DNA from: Nocardia elegans NBRC 108235
Lineage (GTDB): Bacteria; Actinomycetota; Actinomycetes; Mycobacteriales; Mycobacteriaceae
Direction: 5' to 3'
NCBI RefSeq assembly: GCF_001612845.1
Contig: NZ_BDBF01000017.1
Coordinates: forward strand, 62,001 to 126,000
DNA length: 64,000 nucleotides
The notes beneath the pieces were generated by a model, which did no database searches, was not told where the DNA came from, and saw only the letters and a list, made by a program, of their open reading frames with translations. Below are positions 7,987 through 13,803 of the stretch, piece after piece; position 1 is the first letter of the stretch, and each line of letters opens with the position of its first letter. Made by a program: the position numbers and the translations under genes.

Positions 7987-8234
7987 GCCACGGCTTTCTC
8001 ATCTGCCAGCCGCTCAGCGGCGTCGTGCAGCATCAGAATCCGCGGCAGCTGCTCTGCCAGAGCGCGAGCATCCTCGATCGACAGTCGCAGCCACGCATGA
8101 CTCTGGTCGTTGTCCAGATGCACATCCACACCGGCCGGAACCGGGGTGTCCTCGGTCCGACGCGCCTCGCGGTACTTCACCTCGATGCCATCCCACTTGC
8201 TGGCTGTGACCTGCATGAACGACATGGTGATCAC
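7983..8234 (-). CDS. Hypothetical element protein, 83 aa
   Basis: 83 residues; a beta-rich middle (DGIEVKYREARR, AGVDVHLDN) and a helical C-terminus (ARALAEQLPRILMLHDAAERL). No family recognised. GTG 8234 overlaps the upstream stop; ATG 8225 is possible. It is part of the tightly packed leftward operon. Confidence 0.65.
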   Translation of the reverse strand: MITMSFMQVTASKWDGIEVKYREARRTEDTPVPAGVDVHLDNDQSHAWLRLSIEDARALAEQLPRILMLHDAAERLADEKAVA

Positions 8235-8692
8235 GCAGCCTTGTCGTCGGCCGGACGCGAGGCTCCGACGTTGTTCGGGGGCCGCTTGGCGCCGGAGTTG
8301 TCGCCCTTGATGCCGGTCGCGCGGATGTTGAAACCGAGCGACTTGTACTCACCGGTGCCGGCGACCTTCGGCTTGATCTGCAAGCCCTCCAACTCGACCG
8401 GGGTGAAGCCCGGAGCGAGCTCGGGGGCGGCCGGGACGGGCTGGACGTCGGAGACGAACACGATGTCGAAACCGGCCTGCCTGGCGTTGCCGCCGGAGGG
8501 GTCCATGAAGGTGCCCTTCCACATCCGCTTACCGGTGCCGTTGCCGTCCTTGTCCAGGTCGATCTTGTGACGCTTCGGCGCGTTGCGGTCCTGGCTGAAC
8601 TCCGTCACCGCGGAAATCTCGCCCAGCAGGTAGAGGCCCATCGGAAACGCCTCGTGGAACTCCGGGGTGAACCAAACATCCTTCAAAGCCAT
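8231..8692 (-). CDS. Hypothetical element protein, first gene of the leftward operon
   Basis: 153 residues, MALKDVWFTP to RPADDKAA. No membrane segment; several beta-type stretches (GLYLLGEISAVTEF, AGFDIVFVSDVQPV) and a disordered, charged C-terminus. Similar proteins head the operons of other AICEs, but I cannot name a function. GGAGGAAAAGGCA precedes the ATG at 8692. A divergent regulatory region follows. Confidence 0.7.
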   Translation of the reverse strand: MALKDVWFTPEFHEAFPMGLYLLGEISAVTEFSQDRNAPKRHKIDLDKDGNGTGKRMWKGTFMDPSGGNARQAGFDIVFVSDVQPVPAAPELAPGFTPVELEGLQIKPKVAGTGEYKSLGFNIRATGIKGDNSGAKRPPNNVGASRPADDKAA

Positions 8693-8748
8693 TGCCTTTT
8701 CCTCCTGCTATGTGATTGCGGCCTCGGTGTGTGCCGTGCCACAACAGT

Positions 8749-8879
8749 AGCAAGTGCTTTCGTTGAGAAGCAACTACTTCTCTCAAAAATGGCTGATAGC
8801 CGCTAGAAGGGAATAGGTTCCCCAGGTCAGCAAGTCGGTAGGTCAGTGACAACTGGTACCCTGCCGAAGGCAACTGCTA
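8749..8879. promoter_or_regulatory. Divergent control region with three related repeats
   Basis: The 201 bp between the leftward transfer operon and the rightward GntR gene hold AGCAAGTGCTT (8749-8759), AGCAACTACTT (8769-8779) and GGCAACTGCTA (8869-8879). The middle one lies in the inverted repeat GAGAAG-CAACTA-CTTCTC (8765-8782). These look like binding sites for the GntR-kinase protein encoded next to them, in the way KorSA controls pSAM2. TACCCT at 8857-8862 could be the -10 of the GntR gene. Confidence 0.5.
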
Positions 8880-8893
8880 CCGAAGGAGAAACC

Positions 8894-9751
8894 GTGCCGC
8901 GATCGGACCGCTCGGCCCAACTGGCTCATTTGCGGATCGCGCAGGCCATCCGGAATGACATCGAGTCCGGCCGTCTGCGCGATGGCCAGCGGTTGCCGTC
9001 CACGCGAGAACTGGCGCAGGAATGGCAGGCCAGCCAACTGACCATTACGAAGGCTATGGAACAACTTGCCGCAGATGGGTACGTGGCCAGCCGGGATCGA
9101 TCCGGCCGAATCGTCACAACTCCAACCGCCTTCTCGCTCGCCCTCGCCGGCCCCGTTCGCCCCGTCCGTCCCCATGTCGTCTACGTGGCGGGGTTTCCTG
9201 GGAGTGGCAAGAGTGAGTTCGGCCGGACTCTGGCCCGTGAAACCAACTGGGCCATCCTCGACAAGGACACCATCGCGCGCCCCATCATCGAACCCGCACT
9301 GGAAGATCTCGGCTCCACCATCGATGACCGGGAATCGGATCTATACCTGTCGAGAATCCGCCCGCGGGAGTACGACGCGTTGGCTGCGGTGATCGAGGAA
9401 AACATCGCCGTGGGCAACTCGGTAGTCGCGACTGCACCGTATATCCGCGAGCTCAATAACCGCACGTGGGTGGAGCAGACGATTTCGCGGGCCGCCAACT
9501 ACAACGCAGATGCAACCTTCGTGTGGGTTCGGTGCAGTGTCGAGACGATGCATCTCTACCTACGGAAACGTGGAGCAGCACGCGACAGCTGGAAGCTGTC
9601 CAACTGGGATAAGTACCTGTCCAGCCTCGATCTGTCGTTCACGCCGGCGACGGAGCATGTCGTGATCGACAACGATCCCGATAGTGAACCGCTTCGGAAG
9701 CAAGCGCAGCAGCTCATCGAGGCCATTCGCAAGCAATCGGCAAACGGATGA
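8894..9751 (+). CDS. GntR-family regulator fused to a P-loop kinase domain
   Basis: 285 residues. The N-terminal GntR winged helix spans about 15-75 (IESGRLRDGQRLPSTRELAQ). A P-loop kinase domain follows with Walker A AGFPGSGKS (about 98-106), AILDKDTI and a C-terminal lid with basic residues, resembling zeta-toxin/AAA_33 kinases. It probably represses the divergent transfer operon, with nucleotide or metabolite binding as a possible signal. GTG 8894 was chosen because AAGGAG lies 5-8 bases before it; ATG 8846 is upstream in frame. It is coupled to the next gene by an ATGA overlap. Confidence 0.85.
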   Translation: MPRSDRSAQLAHLRIAQAIRNDIESGRLRDGQRLPSTRELAQEWQASQLTITKAMEQLAADGYVASRDRSGRIVTTPTAFSLALAGPVRPVRPHVVYVAGFPGSGKSEFGRTLARETNWAILDKDTIARPIIEPALEDLGSTIDDRESDLYLSRIRPREYDALAAVIEENIAVGNSVVATAPYIRELNNRTWVEQTISRAANYNADATFVWVRCSVETMHLYLRKRGAARDSWKLSNWDKYLSSLDLSFTPATEHVVIDNDPDSEPLRKQAQQLIEAIRKQSANG

Positions 9752-10278
9752 GCTGCGGCGTGATCCTGTACGGTGCGCCGGCGAGCGGCAAGGACACCGT
9801 GACGAGGGAGATCGCGAAGCGGGACAGCGCTTTTCGGCTGTTCAGGCGAATCAAGGTCGGCGCAGGGCGCACGTCCGGATATCGCATCTCCAGCCATGCA
9901 GAGCTGGCCCGCCTTCGCGAAGCCAATCAGGTCATCTGGGAAAACAGCCGCTACGGGGCTGACTACGCCATAGATCGGCCGGGGCTCGTCGCGATGCTCG
10001 ATGACGGCCTGATTCCTGTCGTGCATGCTGGTCAAACTGCCGTTATAGATGCCCTCCGAGACGCCATGCCAGATACCAGATGGACGGTTGTCCAGTTGCA
10101 ATGCAGTCGGTCGACAGCAGAGCGGCGAATCATCGACCGTGGCACCGGTGACACCGCCGAGCGGCTTGCGGCGTGGGACAGCACGCCCGTTCTCGATGAA
10201 GCCGATTGCACTATCGACACGGATATCACTTCCGCCGAGGATGCAGCGGACATGATTCGGGCGCTGGCCCGCCGATAG
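9748..10278 (+). CDS. P-loop nucleotide kinase-like protein (guanylate kinase fold)
   Basis: 176 residues. Walker A is at the very start (GVILYGAPASGKDT); the sequence YRISSHAELARLREANQVIWENSRYG resembles the substrate-binding part of guanylate kinases. The C-terminal LID-type arginines (RSTAERRIIDRG) are present. Substrate unknown. Its overlap with the GntR-kinase stop suggests the two proteins work together, perhaps as regulator and modulator or as a toxin-like pair. Confidence 0.75.
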   Translation: MSCGVILYGAPASGKDTVTREIAKRDSAFRLFRRIKVGAGRTSGYRISSHAELARLREANQVIWENSRYGADYAIDRPGLVAMLDDGLIPVVHAGQTAVIDALRDAMPDTRWTVVQLQCSRSTAERRIIDRGTGDTAERLAAWDSTPVLDEADCTIDTDITSAEDAADMIRALARR

Positions 10279-10534
10279 TCACCGGAAGCGCGTCTTCCAG
10301 ACGTAGTCGATTCCGGCGGGCCAGCTGTGGTCGGCCATACGCCTTTGCCAGGAAGTTGCGCATCCTTGCCTGTGTCCATCTCTCCGCGATCGCGCGGCGT
10401 TGACCACTGTCCATACCGGTACGACGACGGCACAGGTTGCACGGTTCCTTCGGTTCGACAGCCGCACCCCGTGTCGGAGATGGCTTATCCTTCGCCGCCC
10501 AGATTGCTCGGTACTCGTTGCCGAATTCAGCCAT
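10226..10534 (-). CDS. Possible small protein with a CxxC motif
   Basis: 102 residues, with EPCNLCRRRTGMDSGQRR in the middle and a basic C-terminus. It would converge on and overlap the end of the P-loop gene by 53 bp. No strong ribosome binding site precedes it. Codon third positions are mixed, so this may be a chance frame. It is kept because the region is otherwise empty and the Cys motif resembles small AICE proteins. Confidence 0.3.
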   Translation of the reverse strand: MAEFGNEYRAIWAAKDKPSPTRGAAVEPKEPCNLCRRRTGMDSGQRRAIAERWTQARMRNFLAKAYGRPQLARRNRLRLEDALPVTIGGPAPESCPLHPRRK

Positions 10535-10545
10535 ACAGGATCAAG

Positions 10546-10619
10546 GGCGGCGGCGCGCACGGCGCGCCGCCGCCGCACTTCGACACGCAGCGCGCGGCCG
10601 AAAAAGCGCCGGCCGCGCG
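10546..10619. other. Two adjacent very GC-rich hairpins
   Basis: GGCGGCGGCGCGC (10546-10558), loop ACG, and its exact complement (10562-10574) form a 13-bp stem. CGCGCGGCCG (10591-10600), a 9-base loop containing AAAAA, and CGGCCGCGCG (10610-10619) form a 10-bp stem. There is no T-tract, so these are not clean terminators. A single-strand origin, transfer locus or transcription stop for the kinase operon are all possible. Confidence 0.5.
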
Positions 10620-10992
10620 GCGCGTCGGTGCGTCGGCGGCACCCCGAGCGCGCATCGCCCAGTTCCTAATTGGCTTACCTCGTGCATCGAACTACCGGAG
10701 CAGTGCTGGGCGCGACGTCAGCCGTACCCGACATGGCCTCCCGCAGCCGAGCCCGAAGGTCCCGGCACCCAGCCCAGTCAACCGGCTGTGGTCACCCCCG
10801 CAGAATTCGTCGGAGCCGATCGGGCAGCGTCCGTCACCCCGCAGAGGTGGTGGCCGGCGGTGCCTCCGGTGGCCTCGTCCCTGGGTGGGATGTCACTTCC
10901 GGAGGTCTTTCCGCCGAGCGTGCTGCTCGCGAGTGTCCTTCCCGGTCGCGCTGTCCTGGCTTATCCGAGGACTATCACGAACCAGCCGCGGA
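10620..10992. other. Stretch without a supported gene
   Basis: The rightward frames across this interval have poor start contexts and no recognisable domain, and the leftward frames are interrupted. It may hold promoter or replication sequences of the element. I see no clear feature beyond the hairpins just before it and the 54-bp repeat at its end. Confidence 0.4.
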
Positions 10993-11046
10993 TCAAGGGC
11001 GCATTCGCGTCAGCTTCGCTGATGGGCATTCGCCCACCCTTGACCC
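10993..11046 (+). repeat. 54-bp structured repeat, copy 1
   Basis: Identical to 12036-12089 over 54 bp and in the same orientation. The outside carries TCAAGGG and CCCTTGA as inverted ends. Inside, two direct copies of GCATTCGC (11001-11008 and 11026-11033) flank the small hairpin TCAGC-TTC-GCTGA. This layered symmetry suggests a protein-binding or single-strand-folding site such as a transfer or recombination site. Confidence 0.8.
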
Positions 11047-11108
11047 ACGACCGGCCCGTGATCGAGGCGTCCTCAGCCAGAACAGCACAACCGGGAAGGA
11101 CACCCACC

Positions 11109-11282
11109 ATGATCACCAAGTTCGGCGGAAAGACCTCCATCGTCTGCGACATCTGCGACTACGACGAGGCCACCTACCTCACCCCCGACCACCACCTCTG
11201 CTCGAAGTGCTACGACCGCTACCCGATCGGCTCCGACGAATTCTTCGAGGCGCTCGACTGGTCCGAGCGGACGCTGGGCTGA
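11109..11282 (+). CDS. Small zinc-ribbon protein, 57 aa
   Basis: 57 residues with two CxxC pairs, CDIC (13-16) and CSKC (31-34), spaced as in a zinc ribbon, and an acidic C-terminal helix (SDEFFEALDWSERTLG). GGGAAGGA lies about 11 bases before the ATG. A strong hairpin with a TTCG loop follows directly. Function unknown; small zinc ribbons often modulate transcription or bind nucleic acid. It lies between the two 54-bp repeats. Confidence 0.75.
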   Translation: MITKFGGKTSIVCDICDYDEATYLTPDHHLCSKCYDRYPIGSDEFFEALDWSERTLG

Positions 11283-11288
11283 GCGACC

Positions 11289-11305
11289 GGGGGGCTTCGG
11301 CCCCC
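11289..11305 (+). terminator. Terminator hairpin after the zinc-ribbon gene
   Basis: GGGGGC-TTCG-GCCCCC (11290-11305), a 6-bp GC stem with a stable tetraloop, 7 bases after the stop codon. No T-run follows, as is common in actinobacteria. Confidence 0.6.
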
Positions 11306-11410
11306 ACCCAGCTTCCGGCCGCCCGCCACCGATGTCGGGCAGTGAGTCGCCAACGACGCCGACTCCAGGCCGGTAGCCCCGGACCCTGGCTATCCGGGGA
11401 ACCACCGGTC

Positions 11411-11448
11411 ACCCGGTGTGGACGACGGTCCTTCCGTCCGCACCGGGT
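11411..11448. terminator. Long imperfect hairpin
   Basis: ACCCGGTGTGGACGACGG pairs with CCGTCCGCACCGGGT across a short loop, with a G-T wobble and a 3-base bulge. It lies between the zinc-ribbon and coiled-coil genes and could end transcription from either side. Confidence 0.45.
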
Positions 11449-11490
11449 CACCGCCACGGTTTCAGTTCGCGCGCTGCCGAATTCGCCTTA

Positions 11491-11502
11491 TATCTATAGA
11501 TA
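11491..11502. promoter_or_regulatory. AT-rich perfect palindrome TATCTATAGATA
   Basis: A perfect 12-bp palindrome made only of weakly pairing triplets, in a GC-rich region. It may be a promoter -10 region overlapped by an operator. The nearest genes end toward it, the zinc-ribbon gene at 11282 and the coiled-coil gene at 11565, so any transcript from here would be non-coding or antisense. Confidence 0.35.
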
Positions 11503-11564
11503 GAAGGGGCCCGAACTACGGCTCTTGGATGTCGCCGACGCGGTCGTGGCCGGGCCTTGGCAAG

Positions 11565-11939
11565 CTACGACTCGGCGGCTGAGCGGTCGATGTTCGACCG
11601 CACCTCGTCGTAATTCTTCTTCGCGGCCTTGAGGTCATCTACTGCGTCGATCAGCACCTGATTCTTCTCCACCAGATCGGCACGGTTTTCGACGAGCGTG
11701 TTGTGCTTCTCGGTGAGATTCGCGATCACTGCTTGCGCCTGCGCAACGATGTCCGGTCGGCCCAGCGCACGCGCACGTTCGATCGTCTCTTCTGCCTGTG
11801 CGATCAGCGATTCCGTCTGCCCAGTGGCCAGCAGCTCTTCACCGGACTTGATCGTCTCTTCGGCGGACTCGATCGACTCTTCGCCGGACTTGATCGTCTC
11901 TTCTACGTTGATCGGCTCGCTGGCCGAGGGGTTGGTCAT
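11565..11939 (-). CDS. Predicted coiled-coil protein with tandem heptads
   Basis: 124 residues from ATG 11939 (MTNPSASEP); an in-frame start at 11957 adds six residues. The N-terminal half repeats (E/S)ETIKSGEE(S/L) with 7-residue periodicity, matched in the DNA by three 21-bp tandem units at 11841-11903. The rest is a continuous acidic helix ending in YDEVRSNIDRSAAES. No membrane segment and no known domain. It could be a structural or antitoxin-like element protein. No strong ribosome binding site is visible. Confidence 0.65.
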   Translation of the reverse strand: MTNPSASEPINVEETIKSGEESIESAEETIKSGEELLATGQTESLIAQAEETIERARALGRPDIVAQAQAVIANLTEKHNTLVENRADLVEKNQVLIDAVDDLKAAKKNYDEVRSNIDRSAAES

Positions 11940-12035
11940 GTGCCAATTGTTGCGCACGACACCGACAATGCGCCGCTACCGCGGCGTGGCCCTGGTTGTG
12001 GTCGGCCTGCATTGTGATCCCGCGCCCCTCCAGCC

Positions 12036-12089
12036 TCAAGGGCGCATTCGCGTCAGCTTCGCTGATGGGCATTCGCCCACCCTTGACCC
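12036..12089 (+). repeat. 54-bp structured repeat, copy 2
   Basis: Second perfect copy of the 10993-11046 repeat, 1,043 bp downstream in the same orientation. The two copies bracket the zinc-ribbon and coiled-coil genes, so recombination between them would delete exactly that segment. Confidence 0.8.
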
Positions 12090-12193
12090 CGGAGCCTCTA
12101 CGCGAGAAGGGCAGGCCCTATGGGGCAGGCGGGGAGCCAGCCCACCCTATGACGCATCCCGACCACAACCAGGGCCATCGGTGGTCCGGACCG

Positions 12194-12212
12194 CAGGCCG
12201 TCTACAGGCCGT
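12194..12212. repeat. 19-bp repeat, right copy, possible integrase arm site
   Basis: CAGGCCGTCTACAGGCCGT, identical to 1498-1516 in the 3' end of int and in the same orientation. It ends 107 bp before the right attachment repeat. Confidence 0.5.
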
Positions 12213-12244
12213 CCGATGCTGGAAACACCCCAGAACACGCGAGA

Positions 12245-12276
12245 ACTCCCGAGATGCATTCGTGCAGCTCGGGAGT
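12245..12276. terminator. Terminator-like hairpin near the element's right end
   Basis: ACTCCCGAG (12245-12253) pairs with CTCGGGAGT (12268-12276); the loop carries TGCA-TTCG-TGCA, which can extend the stem. GGTTTT follows on the + strand. It could insulate the element from the chromosome. Confidence 0.55.
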
Positions 12277-12318
12277 GGTTTTCCGATTGAAATTGCTGAT
12301 CAGCCGAAACGGGCTGAG

Positions 12319-12373
12319 AGATCACCCAGATCTACGAGGGCACCAACCAGATTCAGCGTCTGGTCATGTCGCG
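12319..12373 (+). repeat. Right attachment repeat (attR)
   Basis: 55-bp perfect copy of 1379-1433, including the ACCAGA/TCTGGT inverted core at 12346-12364. It is followed by the original fadE25 3' codons. The inferred attB is the part of fadE25 encoding ITQIYEGTNQIQRLVMSR. Confidence 0.85.
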
Positions 12374-12389
12374 CCAGCTGCTGCGCTGA
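12321..12389 (+). pseudogene. Displaced original 3' end of fadE25
   Basis: 23 codons in the fadE25 frame, from ITQIYEGTNQIQ to VMSRQLLR and TGA. It has no start, and an in-frame TGA lies just before it, so it is not translated. It differs from the live copy at a synonymous Arg codon and in the last codons (LLR here, LLKG in the live gene). Its chromosomal origin is inferred from its position outside the element. Confidence 0.8.
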
Positions 12390-12690
12390 TCGCAGACCCG
12401 ATCGACGACGCGCGCGGCGCCGGGGAACGACTCGGCGCCGCCCGCGTTCGCTTGTGACATCGAACCGAAGCGGCACCGCCTCGTGGCGCGTCGCGCACGG
12501 TGAGTTGTCAGGACGCGTTACGGTATCGAAGCGCCGAATTCAGTGAATTACCGGCAATTTTCGCTGGTAGAACGGTAGTGCCACGAAAATCTCTGCGAAG
12601 TACTTTCAGATGCAATTTCAAATGTTCGTTCAATCGCAATCGGGCGAATTCGGAATTGTCCCAACGGCTTTCGCAGCGCACTATTGATGC
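12390..12690. other. Intergenic region without a supported gene, partly AT-rich
   Basis: About 300 bp. The second half (12530-12680) is clearly lower in GC than its surroundings. It probably contains the promoter of the gene at 12691. Before integration this would have been the stretch downstream of fadE25. I see no RNA gene or convincing reading frame. Confidence 0.45.
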
Positions 12691-12999
12691 ATGGCAGGCG
12701 TGGAGATCACCGACAGGTTCGTCCGCCGCACCCTGGACAACGGGCGAATCGAAGAGGTCACCTGGCTGGAGTTGACCGAGGTGCGGATCATCACCACCGC
12801 CGACGGTCCCTTCGCCGACGACGTGTTCTTCGTACTGATCGGTGTGCGCGGGAACGGTTGCGTGGTCCCGCATTCCGCTGCCGACACCGAGTTTCTGGCC
12901 CGCCTGCAGAAACTACCGGGCTTCGACAACGCCGCCGTGATCGAGGCGATGGGGACGGTCGGCGACCGCCAGTTCCTGGTCTGGCGGCGCCGCGTCTGA
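12691..12999 (+). CDS. Conserved-type hypothetical protein, 102 aa
   Basis: 102 residues, soluble, with beta-strand pattern (EVTWLELTEVRIITTADG, DVFFVLIGVRGNGCVVPH) and a C-terminal FLVWRRRV. It looks like a small PH-like or YcxB-type beta domain found in many actinobacteria, but I cannot assign a function. ATG 12691 is the only convincing start. Confidence 0.75.
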   Translation: MAGVEITDRFVRRTLDNGRIEEVTWLELTEVRIITTADGPFADDVFFVLIGVRGNGCVVPHSAADTEFLARLQKLPGFDNAAVIEAMGTVGDRQFLVWRRRV

Positions 13000-13039
13000 T
13001 GCGGAGGCCGCGGACGAACGCGGCGCCGCAGGAGGACCG

Positions 13040-13330
13040 CTAGGCGACCAGATCGGCGTATTCGCGATGGTCGCCGATGTACTGCTCCACGTACCAGCAG
13101 GTCGGCACGACGGCGAAGCCGTTGTCGCGGCAGTCGGTGAGCGCGTATTCGACCAGTTGCGCCGCCACCCCGCGCCCGCGGAACTCCGGGAAGGTGAGGG
13201 TGTGGTTGAGATCGCGAATCGGCTTGTCGCCCACGCTGTTCTCGGCGTAGTCCGCGTAGCCGGCGAGCGTGTCGTCGATGTAGATCTCGTAGCGGCCGGC
13301 GGCCGTATTGTGCTCGAGCCTGGTCGTCAT
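13040..13330 (-). CDS. GNAT-like N-acetyltransferase (YjdJ/GCN5-related small type)
   Basis: 96 residues, the short GNAT variant of the Acetyltransf_CG family. Visible are a strand pair (YEIYIDDTLAGYADY), the acetyl-CoA loop in FPEFRGRGVAAQLV and PTCWYVEQYIGDHREYADLV at the end. It would transfer an acetyl group to an unknown amine. It converges with the gene ending at 12999. Confidence 0.85.
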   Translation of the reverse strand: MTTRLEHNTAAGRYEIYIDDTLAGYADYAENSVGDKPIRDLNHTLTFPEFRGRGVAAQLVEYALTDCRDNGFAVVPTCWYVEQYIGDHREYADLVA

Positions 13331-13375
13331 ATCAGGTAGAACTCCGTCGTCGCCACGATTTGTTCCGCGCGCGGG

Positions 13376-13693
13376 TCAGCTCCCGCAGACTCGATTGAGC
13401 TCGTCGGTGAAGGGCTGCAGGTCGGTGACGTTGTCGTCGATCAGGGCATCGGCGTATCCGGTGATCGCCGCCCGCTCGTCACCCACGGCGAGATCGCCGA
13501 CGGTCCACAGCCGATCGTGCAGGGCCCGGGCCGTCTCGACGTCGAATGTGCCGCCGCTCGTCTGCACGCCCGCGTTGACCATGGCGATGGCTCGATCGCA
13601 GGCCGGAGACTTCGCCTGGGCGGTGGCCGCGGGGAGAATCAGCAGGGAAGCGGTCGTCACAGCGGCGAACACGGCGGGCAGGCTCTTGAACAT
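13376..13693 (-). CDS. Secreted hypothetical protein
   Basis: 105 residues. The signal peptide is MFKSLPAVFAAVTTASLLILPAATAQA, with a cleavage site after AQA. The mature part has two cysteines (ACDRA and NRVCGS), probably a disulfide. ATG 13693 was chosen because it gives the signal peptide; the frame is open further upstream. No family recognised; similar small exported proteins are common in Nocardia. Confidence 0.75.
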   Translation of the reverse strand: MFKSLPAVFAAVTTASLLILPAATAQAKSPACDRAIAMVNAGVQTSGGTFDVETARALHDRLWTVGDLAVGDERAAITGYADALIDDNVTDLQPFTDELNRVCGS

Positions 13694-13803
13694 GTGTCCT
13701 CGGGAGGCTTTCGATAGGGGCCGCTCACCAGGCGAGCGAACCGAGATCTCGCAGCCTAGCCGTCGATTGTCCGGTTTGCGAGATTTTTTCGCCCGGCCCG
13801 AGT

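Larger units (their letters stand above)
1379..12373. mobile_element. Integrated AICE-type element in the fadE25 3' end, about 10.94 kb
   Basis: The element is bounded by 55-bp perfect direct repeats (1379-1433 and 12319-12373) that copy the end of fadE25. Its modules match actinomycete integrative and conjugative elements of the pSAM2 kind: integrase next to the attachment site, excisionase, rolling-circle RepSA-like initiator, FtsK-type translocase, SpdB-like membrane protein and a GntR regulator. All modules look intact. The right part holds small cargo genes, hairpins and a repeated 54-bp motif. Integration into a protein-coding gene instead of a tRNA gene is the unusual point. The limits assume crossover inside the repeats. 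Confidence 0.88.

Noticed and set aside
11001..11033. 54-bp repeats as integron attC sites
   Set aside because: They have layered symmetry and flank a cassette, but lack the paired R and L box layout of attC, and no integron integrase is present. Kept only as an unexplained repeat.
12500..12775. Small frames in the AT-rich stretch after the element
   Set aside because: Short, overlapping in several frames, no ribosome site and no domain; more likely a regulatory region.
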